This document shows positions 13,559-25,960 of a stretch of 64,000 bases of DNA, piece after piece; position 1 is the first letter of the stretch; every line of letters begins with the position of its first letter. This DNA is from Colias croceus (Eukaryota; Arthropoda; Insecta; Lepidoptera; Pieridae), in the NCBI RefSeq assembly GCF_905220415.1, contig NC_059542.1, positions 4,340,001 through 4,404,000 of the forward strand, read 5' to 3'. The position numbers and the translations under genes were made by a program. The notes beneath the pieces were generated by a model. That model ran no database searches. It had not been told where the DNA came from and saw only the letters and a program-made list of their open reading frames with translations.

Positions 13559-13726
13559 GCATACTAATATTATAAATGCGAAAGTAACTCTGTCTGTCTG
13601 TAAATTTGGTATAGAGATATTTTGATACCCGAGAAAGGACATAGGATCGGGTTTATCCCGGAAATCCCACGGGAACGGGAACTATGCGGGTTTCTTTGAC
13701 TGCGCGGGCGATGCCGCGGGTCAGAC
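13559..13726 (+). mobile_element. Helitron-like fragment nested in Harbinger copy 1
   Basis: Starts CATACTAATATTATAAATGC with a GTCTGTCTGT run, then ATCCCGGAAATCCCACGGGA and the GCGCGGGCGATGCCGCGGG stretch, as in the family member at 45516-45743. The CTAG end is missing, so it is 3'-truncated. Repeated at 14828-14995. Confidence 0.65.
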
Positions 13727-13840
13727 ATACAATGAACTTCGGATGTATCCCAAAAAATTCTTTGGCTATTATAGAATGAATATTCCGCCAAAAGGCCGCC
13801 CTTTGTGCTTTTATATTTTTTTTATTATTGTAACCTTTAT

Positions 13841-14147
13841 TTTGAGCAGTGGTGGCTCAGTGGTGAGACCTCGGACTTCGAATCGATAAGTCCGTGGTTC
13901 GAGACCAGGCGAGCGCGCAGGAAATAAATTGATTTTTCAATTTATCTGCGCATGTTGTAACATCACCACTGCTCGAACGGTGAAGGAAAACATCGTGAGG
14001 AAACCGACATGTCGAAGAATTAAAAAGTTCGACGACATGTGTCATCCGCCAACCCGCACTTGGCCAGCGTGGTGGATTATGGCCTGTACCCTCATAGGAG
14101 GCCCGTGTCCCAGCAGTGGGAACGTATATGGGCTGATGATGATGATG
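13841..14147 (+). mobile_element. tRNA-derived SINE with (GAT)n tail, nested in copy 1
   Basis: A box TGGCTCAGTGG near 13853 and B-box-like GGTTCGAGACC at 13896-13906, then a body ending in GATGATGATGATG. Flanked by the 9-bp target duplication AACCTTTAT (13832-13840, 14148-14156). It inserted into a LINE 3' tail whose remainder (TTGTACAATAAAGTGTTAAA plus TAAA repeats) follows to about 14205. Open frames here on either strand are not genes. Confidence 0.85.
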
Positions 14148-14576
14148 AACCTTTATGTATATTTTGTTTCTTGTACAATAAAGTGTTAAATAAATAAATA
14201 AATTCAAACTTTTGACTGATTACTGAGTTTATGTTTACCAAACAGTACCTACCTATACCACTACGATGTTTACTGTTGGACAGACAAAACACAAGTGAAG
14301 TGCCGGCCGGGCCCGAGTGTGCGATTCTATTATCGCAATGCGCGCGGTACCATACAATTTCATATTCTGCATTTGATTTTGGCGACAATCGCGTCGCGAG
14401 CAGTCGCAGCAAAATGTGACAAATCACAATTTTAAAATCACTGCGATTATTTAAACGTATGTGCGCGCATTGTCATAGTAATTCATACGTTGTATTTCTG
14501 CGATAAAATAATCACGCTGCAGAAAGTCGTGGTGCGCGCTTAGCCTAAGCGCGTTAGTCGAAGTCCCAAGTCCTAA

Positions 14577-15814
14577 GGCTAAGCGCGCACCACGATTTTA
14601 ATTTTTGCGACACGATTTCAAAATCGCGCTGTAGAAAATCGCAGAGAGTACGGTGCGCGCACAGCGATAATTTAATAGTGATCCTTACTCACTTTCATCA
14701 TGGATTTCGTACAAGTTGCTTGTCTTTATTTACTACTTCGGAGGATAAGAAGAAAAAAAAAAAGAAAATTCGTCTATATTGGACTCATTCTTTTACAGCA
14801 GATAGAATTGTCAAAAGCTTCTTTTATGCATACTAATATTATAAATGCGAAAGTAACTCTGTCTGTCTGTAAATTTGGTATAGAGATATTTTGATACCCG
14901 AGAAAGGACATAGGATCGGGTTTATCCCGGAAATCCCACGGGAACGGGAACTATGCGGGTTTCTTTGACTGCGCGGGCGATGCCGCGGGTCAGACATACA
15001 ATGAACTTCGGATGTATCCCAAAAAATTCTTTGGCTATTATAGAATGAATATTCCGCCAAAAGGCCGCCCTTTGTGCTTTTATATTTTTTTTATTATTGT
15101 AACCTTTATTTTGAGCAGTGGTGGCTCAGTGGTGAGACCTCGGACTTCGAATCGATAAGTCCGTGGTTCGAGACCAGGCGAGCGCGCAGGAAATAAATTG
15201 ATTTTTCAATTTATCTGCGCATGTTGTAACATCACCACTGCTCGAACGGTGAAGGAAAACATCGTGAGGAAACCGACATGTCGAAGAATTAAAAAGTTCG
15301 ACGACATGTGTCATCCGCCAACCCGCACTTGGCCAGCGTGGTGGATTATGGCCTGTACCCTCATAGGAGGCCCGTGTCCCAGCAGTGGGAACGTATATGG
15401 GCTGATGATGATGATGAACCTTTATGTATATTTTGTTTCTTGTACAATAAAGTGTTAAATAAATAAATAAATTCAAACTTTTGACTGATTACTGAGTTTA
15501 TGTTTACCAAACAGTACCTACCTATACCACTACGATGTTTACTGTTGGACAGACAAAACACAAGTGAAGTGCCGGCCGGGCCCGAGTGTGCGATTCTATT
15601 ATCGCAATGCGCGCGGTACCATACAATTTCATATTCTGCATTTGATTTTGGCGACAATCGCGTCGCGAGCAGTCGCAGCAAAATGTGACAAATCACAATT
15701 TTAAAATCACTGCGATTATTTAAACGTATGTGCGCGCATTGTCATAGTAATTCATACGTTGTATTTCTGCGATAAAATAATCACGCTGCAGAAAGTCGTG
15801 GTGCGCGCTTAGCC
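14577..15814. mobile_element. Harbinger-type element, copy 2 (1238 bp)
   Basis: Same ends as copy 1 and its own flanking TAA on both sides (14574-14576, 15815-15817). Every open frame in copy 1 has an identical counterpart here. The two are separated by 31 bp (14546-14576), which begins and ends with TAA. This is either a tandem duplication or two very young neighbouring insertions. Confidence 0.8.
15110..15416 (+). mobile_element. tRNA-derived SINE nested in copy 2
   Basis: Counterpart of 13841-14147, 1269 bp on, with the same AACCTTTAT duplication (15101-15109, 15417-15425) and the same LINE tail around it. Confidence 0.85.
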
Positions 15815-15817
15815 TAA

Positions 15818-18527
15818 GTGATAATAAAAGATATTATTGAGCTTATAGCTGATTCATTAAATATAACTAGAAGTACACGCTTTTATAAATTATCATATCC
15901 TATAGCGAAAAATCCGGATAATGAACACAAAATAACAAACAAAGTGTAGACAATAATATATAGAGCAGAAACACTCTTGCTCTATATTATCTACGCTTTC
16001 CAGAAGTAGGTAAAGTACACTATTTAGTGTTGAAGCAGTATGATCGGTTACTGTTTGGCTTATTATTATAGTTCATATTCAAATTATTTAAATATTATAA
16101 TAACTCAGTGCTTGTAACTATTACCACCAAAAAGTTAAAAATATTTTGTTACTAAAATTCATATTTATTTTAATAAAAGGGATACTTGATTCTTTTGAAA
16201 TTAATAGTATTAGTATAAATATAAAAGATTCGTAATTATAAGTTAATTATTGAAAAAATATATTTTTATTAAATTATGGGGTTCATCCAGAAATAATTGC
16301 GTAATCACTCCGTCACTCAATCAGTCCAGTGTCTATTCGATCAATTTGCTAATAGTTTCTAATTGTTTATGATTAACGATGTTTTCGTTATCATTACTAA
16401 TAACTTGGGTTTTCAAATTAACCGCAACATGATTTAAATATAATGTATTGTGTATTTATTTACATTAATTAAAACACATAGTTGCTCAGGTAAAACATGG
16501 AATATTGCAAACATTATAATAGTACATTGACTTTATAAATGGCAATAAAATTATTTTTTTATAAAAATTATGACGACATCGTAAGTTTGTGAGCCAAAAT
16601 ATATGTTCTTTTGTAAAATTACCCACACGGGTTCATTTACGGTCTAATGAAGATGATTTTTATCTGGCTATAAACGAAACTCATGACTCACGGCCCAAAA
16701 CCTTTTAAGCATTTAAGTGTCTAGAAACTTTTCATTTCGTTTACAAGTTTCACTTGCAAACATTATTTCTAAACATTAAAATTTAAATTAAACGTACCTA
16801 GCGTCTTAATTTATTTTTGGAACATTAAAGTCACTGGTGATGATTATAGTTAATTCAGTTGCTTTTTTACTGTGCTTTTATATTTGAGTATTCATTATTT
16901 CATCATTGATAGTAGGTACGTAGATGCGTCAATACTTCTGTAAAGTGTATGCACAATGACTATAATTATGACAGTATCGCAATTCTAAGCTACAGAATTT
17001 AAACGAATGTAATAGTAACCGAAAACATATTTGAAATTTCAAATATAGCTGTTCTCATTGTATTACATTACTCTGTGAAGTTTATTATCTACCTATTTCC
17101 AAAATATTTTGATGAAGTATATATTAGAAAATAAACATAAATTCCGCGTTAAGTAGGCTAGAAATATTGCACGCATTCTTTTTAATTTCATATAATATGT
17201 CTAAATAGTTACACTTTTAGTAAAATACATATATTGTATATGCAGGGGCATAGTAAAAAAAAGTCACCCCAACCACGTTTTAGCGAAAAAATTATATAAA
17301 CTATCAAGACACATTACAAGTAACATTATCTTGAAACAATAAATCTTATCAACAAAGTAATTTTAAGAAAAAATTGTAATACTTTAATGTACTTATAGGA
17401 GGGCATTGACCTGATAATTTAAAGTTTATTGATACTTATAACATATCATTTTCAGTGTTACAGAAGAAATAAAAGGTAATTTTACAACCATAAGTCATTT
17501 GCACAGAGATAAAATATTAATATCTAGAATATGTCAGTATCTAAAATAGCTATATTTTTAATTAGCGCTCCTCATTATTTTATGATTGATGTATCTCTCA
17601 AAAACATTTAAAACTGTATGTAACCTGTAATATTTCTCCATAAATATTTCCTAGTCTGCCCTCGTTGTTACCAAAAATTATTTAACTCTATATTAATTTT
17701 TATGTTATGACTATTACACATTAAAAATATGCCCTGGCCTAATAGTTGTCTATATATTCATTCTTTATTCACTGGTGTGAACAATAAACAACGTTAAATT
17801 AACCTTATTTTTAATTACCTTGGGGAAATAGCCCAGTAAGTTTATTAAACAATTGGTTGAGTAAGAAAATGTGCAATGACCGTTACGAAATCCTTTATAA
17901 CGAGAACTAGGTATCTTATGAAAATTTTCAATGTTAAGCTTAATTTAATTTGTAAGTGTGAGTAGCCAATGCAATTTACTGAAATAACTTTGCTAGATAT
18001 TATGCTTCACAAAGAATAGAAAGATAGGTAGGTATATAGATTATTACAAACATAGGCAATTTGAATAATGTTTCTATCGGGCGATCGCTTATCACACAAA
18101 CATTTTATAAAAATTACATCCAAATCCGTGAAAACTGTACATTTATAAAATGTGAAATCGTAAATAAAAATAAGAGGTTTAAATCATTTGAAGGCAATAA
18201 AAAAGGTGGTGTGTAAACATTGTGTAGACCCGTCTAAAACGTTAAAAAATACTTTTTTATTGTATACCAGAGTAGGTACATAATTCAAGGATATAAATGA
18301 AGCCATCTTGTAGGAGCATTAAAAATGTGGATTAAAATAACCAGCCGAATAAAATAAATACATAAGATATTTATTTAGTTTCTATATTTTCTCTTCCAGG
18401 TTCTATTTTTGGCTCAAAAATGCTGAAGTTATGAATATATTTTAGTTATTTTTAACGCGTTTTAAGATGTGTTACATAATATTTACTAATCATAAAAGAC
18501 CTGTAACACTTCTAGTGTTACAAGTGT
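15818..18527. other. AT-rich intergenic DNA
   Basis: Nothing recognisable apart from a weak hairpin at about 15954-15995 (ATATAGAGCA/TGCTCTATAT arms). Confidence 0.6.
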
Positions 18528-18600
18528 TTATCAGCGGTGCTGACCACTTAACACCAGGTGGCTCATCTGCCCCTTTGCTTGCTCTGACATAATAAAATCA
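18528..18600 (+). mobile_element. LINE 3'-end fragment
   Basis: GCGGTGCTGACCACTTAACA followed by CCAGGTGGCTCATCTGCCCC is the conserved 3' end of a lepidopteran LINE; the same end, with poly(A), is seen at 23727 (reverse) and 47220-47315. Confidence 0.6.
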
Positions 18601-21525
18601 TCTTTTTTTCAGTTCTTCTATTGAATGTGAGGTTTAACTCTACAGGTGCTATTAGTTATGTATTAGATGAACCTATTGTAGGTAAGTGACATGTCACTTT
18701 ATATTTATTTTAGTTTACAGCATATACTCTTTCAGCACAACAAACCTTGAGTAGGAAGAAACTAAAGACCCTGAGATAATTCTTATTAATAACTTGCAAT
18801 CACCATTCGAATATTATAGGGAAATTAACAGATTTTGTTTACTTATTTAAAAAAGAAACATGAGTTCCTGCTTTGGTCCAAAACTTGTTGTAATCAGGAA
18901 CTTTAAATGCTGAGACACATACAACAAACATATGATAACATAACAAAGTTTAATTACTTTTTAATAACTGATATCTATAAGTGTCATTTAACATATTATA
19001 TAAAAAATCTTCAATCACTTGTTCCAATTAATTGAGATAGATTTTCTTTATAAAAAATAAAACAATAATCTGTATTTGCTATTTCCGCCTGCTATTTCCG
19101 TTAAGATATTCCAAATAGAAAGTTGTTCATTGAAGTGGATGAATATTGACATTAGACATCAAAATAGTAGTAAAGTATGTAGTTAATACCGTCATTAATG
19201 TTGAGAGGATTTAAGAAAATCGATGCTAAGTGTAGGAATAAGTGTATAAAACGCGTTTTTGTACAAATTTATAAATATTTGCACATCAATACCTGTGTAC
19301 GTTCAAAGGTCGCGTCCACGATGGACAGTAGTTTAAGTGTTTATTTTACTTATATGTTTCATGTTCAAACAGATATAACAAAGTAGGTAATCATTATATA
19401 AGCAGAAGTCCTTGTACATAATATAAATTCCGGAATATACACATTGTACACACTACGGAAATATTATTTTCATCTGAAACAGGCTTTAGTCAAACCTTTG
19501 AGCCACATTTATTGATATTCACCATAATATTCACATTTAGTGTAATGTATGGCGACCGGTTGCTGATAAAATATCCTATCTATATGTATTATAGGTAAAA
19601 CTTGTCGGACCTCATGGCGAAAAGCATCATCGCATCATCCGATCATTTTCATATTCACGTTTCTATCAGGCTTTCAATCACGTGGCGAAAACATGTATGA
19701 TTGTACGACGAGTTCGAGGGATCTGGTGCAAATTTAAGCTCGTCTCTTAATAAATTCCTACTATCAACGTTATTAGGATATAGATAGGTATATATTTTAT
19801 GCGAAATGACGACAGGCTATAAGTCGGTTGCTACGAGCCTGTTTTCAATTAACACTTAATAGCTAAGGATATGAGAGGCCTATTTTTTATATTTAGTCAA
19901 GGTAAATTCACATTTTTTATAACTTATATATCTATATTATGTACATTATGCATACAACAATATCCTTGGTATAATTTAATTGCAATTCAGAGTCCATCTG
20001 GAATCTCATTAAATGTAGACATCTAATTCAACTACTTTATTACTTTTAACTCAGAATATTGTATACATGGCCCTTATATTAAACTCTTGTTGATAAATAT
20101 TGTATGACTAGATACCTACTTAATACCTACTTCAAGTTGTTAGGCGTAGAGTTGTATTAAAAACGCTTTACGGCGTAGTAATATTTAGTAAATATATTCA
20201 ATGTTTGATTAAACTGAGTAGCATCAAATAGACAACGTAAAGCGCCTACTGAATATACCTACCTATGTCGTATAACCATCCTATAACATATTATGTGCTA
20301 CGAACATAGGCTACGAATTATAACTTTGGAAATTAGCAGGATGACAATATAAGACGTTTATTACGCTTGACAAGTAAAAATGTAGTAAGTAGGTATATCC
20401 CGTCACTCATCTCTTTGAATTCATAATTATACATTATGAATTAGGTACCTTTTGCACGACTATATCTTATTTATATAGGGTCGATTCTGCTCTGACGCTT
20501 TCACAGTATACTCTACTTATAAAAAACAACAATTTTGATGACGTAAACTCAAGATGATAAAATTAAATAAATATATATTTAATACAAAATGTTCCTTTCT
20601 TTAACCTTCAGCTTTTGGTTTTAAAAATTCGGATATACTTAAATGTTGGTTATTAATTAATGAGAACTCTGATCTCTTGCAAAAACACGTTTCAGAACGT
20701 GACTCGAAAAAGTGGATATACCTATAATATCCAATGCTAAGTAGTTTTTTTGTTTATATTATGATGATCATCGTTGGATATAAATATATGATACACTTTT
20801 GGTAGGTGCTTTGTTTTTTTCCGTTGTGTAAAAATAAATGGAAATACCATGGGCATAAAAAACTATTTTTTGAAATCAGACAGCAAGGCTTTGCTGTCTT
20901 GTTTGTCCGTATTGAACAGATTTTTTATTTATTATTTTTCGATTAATTTTTTTAATCAAATTTCAGTTTGTTAAGGAAAACTTTTTCAACACCAAATGTC
21001 AAATAATAAACTCTCACTGATATTTTAAATAACACCTCTTATTTAATGAATTTAAACTATGGCCTACGCGACGTCGTACCGCGTACTTGCTACCATATAT
21101 TTTTAATAGTTTGGATATTAATTAAAGAATATATATACAACGTAAAAATAAACACTATCATTTAACCAAATTGTTGTAAGATTATAGTGAAAAACTTTGG
21201 CATATTGTTTTTTGGGTAAGTTACAGACTCCGCTTATTCTAATTTCTACAGTTAAATTGAAATCATTATTCTAGAAATTATTGTACTAATACGAATTACG
21301 CACATAATAATTAAAAATCACAGTGGTTTTTTACTTCACATTTGTAGATATAGAATGTTTGTTTACTTTCTTCAATGAATAGGTATTTTAGTAGATATTA
21401 AGCACATCATTCTTAATGATATAAACGAAAACACGTTTAAAAAAACCTTATTGTATTACCGTAATGTCTATATATAATATAACTAGGTATTCTCATTATT
21501 ATTTGGAAGATTCATTTTAATCCCC
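18601..21525. other. AT-rich intergenic DNA
   Basis: No gene or clear element. The 62-codon frame at 19198-19386 is unrecognised. A small near-palindrome (AGACAGCAAGG/CTTTGCTGTCTT) lies at about 20878-20900. Confidence 0.6.
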
Positions 21526-21589
21526 GTAGTCTCGAGCTCCGTCACGCTGGAACCCGCTTTAAAAAAAACCTTACTTTTTTCAGCCTATT

Positions 21590-23722
21590 TTACCTACAAA
21601 CGATGCTAATAAATGTAGTATAGGTCAATTTTTTGTAGTCTTATTAGTTACTTAGAAAACATCATTGATATCGTTCGAAGTAAAAAATATAAATAATAGC
21701 GTGTTGATTAGTTTTGGAATGGGTTCCAAATTGATTGTAGTTTATTGTAGTGGCAAGAAAATTCTTTATTTGCGTTGTTTTATCTCAAATTATTGCAAGA
21801 AGGTCACAATAACAAGATTTTAAAAAATAAATAACACTTGTTCAAAAACTACAAACTATGCTAATAAATGTAGTATAGGTCAATTTTTTGTAGTCTTATT
21901 AGTTACTTAGAAAACATAATTGATATCGTTCGAAGTAAAAAATATAAATAATAGCGTGTTGATTAGTTTTGGAATGGGTTCCAAATTGATTGTAGTTTAT
22001 TGTAGTGGCAAGAAAATTCTTTATTTGCGTTGTTTTATCTCAAATTATTGCAAGAAGGTCACAATAACAAGATTTTAAAAAATAAATAACACTTGTTCAA
22101 AAACTACAAACGATGCTAATAAATGTAGTATAGGTCAATTTTTTGTAGTCTTATTAGTTACTTAGAAAACATCATTGATATCGTTCGAAGTAAAAAATAT
22201 AAATAATAGCGTGTTGATTAGTTTTGGAATGGGTTCCAAATTGATTGTAGTTTATTGTAGTGGCAAGAAAATTCTTTATTTGCGTTGTTTTATCTCAAAT
22301 TATTGCAAGAAGGTCACAATAACAAGATTTTAAAAAATAAATAACACTTGTTCAAAAACTACAAACGATGCCAATAAATGTAGTATAGGTCAATTTTTTG
22401 TAGTCTTATTAGTTACTTAGAAAACATCATTGATATCGTTCGAAGTAAAAAATATAAATAATAGCGTGTTGATTAGTTTTGGAATGGGTTCCAAATTGAT
22501 TGTAGTTTATTGTAGTGGCAAGAAAATTCTTTATTTGCGTTGTTTTATCTCAAATTATTGCAAGAAGGTCACAATAACAAGATTTTAAAAAATAAATAAC
22601 ACTTGTTCAAAAACTACAAACGATGCCAATAAATGTAGTATAGGTCAATTTTTTGTAGTCTTATTAGTTACTTAGAAAACATCATTGATATCGTTCGAAG
22701 TAAAAAATATAAATAATAGCGTGTTGATTAGTTTTGGAATGGGTTCCAAATTGATTGTAGTTTATTGTAGTGGCAAGAAAATTCTTTATTTGCGTTGTTT
22801 TATCTCAAATTATTGCAAGAAGGTCACAATAACAAGATTTTAAAAAATAAATAACACTTGTTCAAAAACTACAAACGATGCCAATAAATGTAGTATAGGT
22901 CAATTTTTTGTAGTCTTATTAGTTACTTTTTGTAGTCTTATTAGTTACTTAGAAAACATCATTGATATCGTTCGAAGTAAAAAATATAAATAATAGCGTG
23001 TTGATTAGTTTTGGAATGGGTTCCAAATTGATTGTAGTTTATTGTAGTGGCAAGAAAATTCTTTATTTGCGTTGTTTTATCTCAAATTATTGCAAGAAGG
23101 TCACAATAACAAGATTTTAAAAAATAAATAACACTTGTTCAAAAACTACAAACGATGCCAATAAATGTAGTATAGGTCAATTTTTTGCAGTCTTATTAGT
23201 TACTTAGAAAACATAATTGATATCGTTCGAAGTAAAAAATATAAATAATAGCGTGTTGATTAGTTTTGGAATGGGTTCCAAATTGATTGTAGTTTATTGT
23301 AGTGGCAAGAAAATTCTTTATTTGCGTTGTTTTATCTCAAATTATTGGAAGAAGGTCACAATAACAAGATTTTAAAAAATAAATAACACTTGTTCAAAAA
23401 CTACAAACGATGCTAATAAATGTAGTATAGGTCAATTTTTTGTAGTCTTATTAGTTACTTAGAAAACATCATTGATATCGTTCGAAGTAAAAAATATAAA
23501 TAATAGCGTGTTGATTAGTTTTGGAATTGGTTCCAAATTGATTGTAGTTTATTGTAGTGGCAAGAAAATTCTTTATTTGCGTTGTTTTATCTCAAATTAT
23601 TGCAAGAAGGTCACAATAACAAGATTTTAAAAAATAAATAACACTTGTTCAAAAACTACAAACGATGCCAATAAATGTAGTATAGGTCAATTTTTTGTAG
23701 TCTCATTAGTTACTTTTTGTAG

Positions 23723-23724
<2 letters not shown>
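21590..23724. repeat. 255-bp tandem array, left arm
   Basis: Each unit runs from ACAAACGATGCTAATAAATG through TTTTGTAGTCTTATTAGTTA, a TCGTTCGAAGTAAAAAATAT stretch, GGAATGGGTTCCAAATTGAT and AAGGTCACAATAACAAGATT. Units differ by only a few bases (GATGCTAAT/GATGCCAAT, ACATCATTG/ACATAATTG). The unit starting near 22878 is about 22 bp longer because TTTTTGTAGTCTTATTAGTT is repeated (about 22900-22950). Confidence 0.95.
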
Positions 23725-23726
<2 letters not shown>

Positions 23727-23756
<30 letters not shown>

Positions 23757-24801
23757 AGAGAGGAGGCAACAGAGCAGACGCGACGCCTGATGGTAAGCGT
23801 TCAGCGTCGCCCATAAGCACCCACAACGCCAGGGACATTGGGAGTGTGTTGCCGGCCTTTTAGGAAAGAATACGCTCTCTTCTTAAAGGTCCCCAGATTG
23901 TAACCATTCGGGAATACCGTACTAGGAAGCTGGTTCCATATAAATGTTGTGCGCGGAAAGAAGCTCCGTTTAAAGCGCACAGTTGTCGACCGCCAGCAGT
24001 CAAGGTGGTGAGGGTGGTATTTCTGTTTATGGCGGGCTGTGCGGTAATGGAACTCAGCGGTGGGTAATGTTCCAAACAATTCCTCAGAGCACTCCCCATA
24101 GTAAATGCGATAGAGAACGCATAAGGAAGCGATATCTCTTCGCAACGCCAGAGTATCAAGCCGATCGGTGAAACTCGGTTCGCCAACGAGTCGTACAGCT
24201 CTCCTTTGAATGCGGTCAAATGGAAGGAGGTATTGCTGGGGTGCCCCGGCCCAGAGATGGGAACAGTATTCCATGTGCGGCCTGACTTGCGCCTTATAAA
24301 GATTTAGGCGATGACGCGACGTGAAATACTGTCCCGCTCTACAGAGCACACCAAGTTTCTGAGAAGCCAACTTGGCTTTGCCTTCCAAATGACAGGAAAA
24401 CTGCACGTTACTCGAGATTTCGAGACCGAGAATACCAATACTAGCTGTGGCTGATAGAGGAGTGCCCTGAAAAATAGGGGTTACATCGAAGGGAAGCTTT
24501 TTTGCGGTAAACGCGCAAACCTGTGTCTTCTTCGGGTTGAATTCGACTAAGTTTAGTCGACCCCAATTAGAAACTTCGTCTAAAGAAGCCTCAATTTCAG
24601 ACACGAGGTTGTTCCGGTACTCAATGACGCGATCCTGAGAGACATTGCTACGGCCGGTGTAAACTGCATCACCAGTGCTGTCGTCTGCATAGCAATGAAT
24701 GCTGCTGTTGAGCAGCATATCATTTATATGCAGAAGGAACAGAGTGGGAGACAGAACGCAACCTTGTGGGACACCAGCATTCACAGGCTTAGGGAAAGGG
24801 A
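23727..24801 (-). mobile_element. 5'-truncated non-LTR retrotransposon (LINE) inserted in the repeat array
   Basis: A poly(T) run at 23725-23753 is the poly(A) tail of a minus-strand insert. The 5' end stops at about 24801. AGTCTT occurs on both sides (23721-23726, 24802-24807) as the likely target duplication. The body codes the end of a reverse transcriptase, and the last part (ATGGGCGACGCTGAACGCTTACC) is the family's 3' end. Confidence 0.9.
23801..24800 (-). pseudogene. Reverse transcriptase C-terminal fragment of the LINE
   Basis: One uninterrupted frame of about 333 codons ending in TGA. It begins inside the RT domain (VNAGVPQGCVLSPTLFLLHI) and has the catalytic YADD box about 31 residues further on. 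An RT-thumb/C-terminal region with QRRAVRLVG and TFIWNQLP follows, which is typical of jockey/CR1-like LINEs. The fingers region, the endonuclease and ORF1 are absent because of 5' truncation, so it cannot be active. The first in-frame codon used as a start is a GTG within the domain, not a true start. The intact frame suggests recent insertion. Confidence 0.9.
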
Positions 24802-25024
24802 AGTCTTATTAGTTACTTAGAAAACATAATTGATATCGTTCGAAGTAAAAAATATAAATAATAGCGTGTTGATTAGTTTTGGAATGGGTTCCAAATTGAT
24901 TGTAGTTTATTGTAGTGGCAAGAAAATTTTTTATTTGCGTTGTTTCATCTCAAATTATTGCAAGAAGGTCACAATAACGAGATTTTAAAAAATAAATAAC
25001 ACTTGTTCAAAAACTACAAACAAT

Positions 25025-25340
25025 GTAGTTGATTGTAGCTAAACTCATATGTTTGTAGTGGCTGCTAAACCCCTGTAAGCAATAAAAAACAAAAAAATTA
25101 GTGTTCAATAAGTTAATATATTCAAAACAATTATGAGCCTTGGATTTCGTGTCGTTTGTAGTTTTATTATTAGTTGAAATTATAAAAAAATAACAAATGG
25201 TAGTACTAAGTTATATCACATATCACTCTTGTAATTGCATATAAATATTTATGATTATTTTATTACATAAAATAGCATATGTATTGTTTTTTTCTTCATT
25301 AAATCTTTTTTAGACACTACTTTTTTCTTAGAGCTGCTGG
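25025..25340. other. Central segment of the foldback element
   Basis: About 315 bp between the two arms, AT-rich, with no open frame of note. This means the element is non-autonomous. Confidence 0.7.
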
Positions 25341-25960
25341 ATTATATTTTATATTTTTTACTTCGAACGATATCAATGATGTTTTCTAAGTAACTAATAA
25401 GACTACAAAAAATTGACCTATACTACATTTATTGGCATCGTTTGTAGTTTTTGAACAAGTGTTATTTATTTTTTAAAATCTTGTTATTGTGACCTTCTTG
25501 CAATAATTTGAGATAAAACAACGCAAATAAAGAATTTTCTGGCCACTACAATAAACTACAATCAATTTGGAACCCATTCCAAAACTAATCAACACGCTAT
25601 TATTTATATTTTTTACTTCGAACGATATCAATGATGTTTTCTAAGTAACTAATAAGACTACAAAAAATTGACCTATACTACATTTATTGGCATCGTTTGT
25701 AGTTTTTGAACAAGTGTTATTTATTTTTTAAAATCTTGTTATTGTGACCTTCTTGCAATAATTTGAGATAAAACAACGCAAATAAAGAATTTTCTTGCCA
25801 CTACAATAAACTACAATCAATTTGGAACCCATTCCAAAACTAATCAACACGCTATTATTTATATTTTTTACTTCGAACGATATCAATGATGTTTTCTAAG
25901 TAACTAATAAGACTACAAAAAATTGACCTATACTACATTTATTAGCATCGTTTGTAGGTA
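25340..25960. repeat. 255-bp tandem array, right arm (inverted)
   Basis: Reverse-complement copies of the left-arm unit with phase points near 25436, 25691 and 25946, again 255 bp apart. It carries the same GATGCC/GATGCT variants, with GATGCT in the outermost unit as on the left. Confidence 0.95.

Larger units (their letters stand above)
13308..14545. mobile_element. Harbinger-type element, copy 1 (1238 bp)
   Basis: Inverted ends GGCTAAGCGCGCACCACGA... and ...TCGTGGTGCGCGCTTAGCC, flanked by TAA on both sides (13305-13307, 14546-14548), as expected for PIF/Harbinger elements. Subterminal GCGAT/ATCGC words are dense at both ends. It holds no transposase; the interior carries a Helitron-like fragment, a LINE tail and a SINE. 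A second copy, apparently identical, starts exactly 1269 bp later. Confidence 0.8.

Noticed and set aside
13857..14427. Minus- and plus-strand open frames (86-116 codons) in the twin elements as proteins
   Set aside because: They lie across the SINE, the LINE tail and Harbinger subterminal repeats, on both strands, and are explained by these elements.
21590..23724. CRISPR array or satellite
   Set aside because: Units are 255 bp with no variable spacers, the host is a eukaryote, and inverted copies plus 9-bp duplications show that the array is the arm of a transposon.
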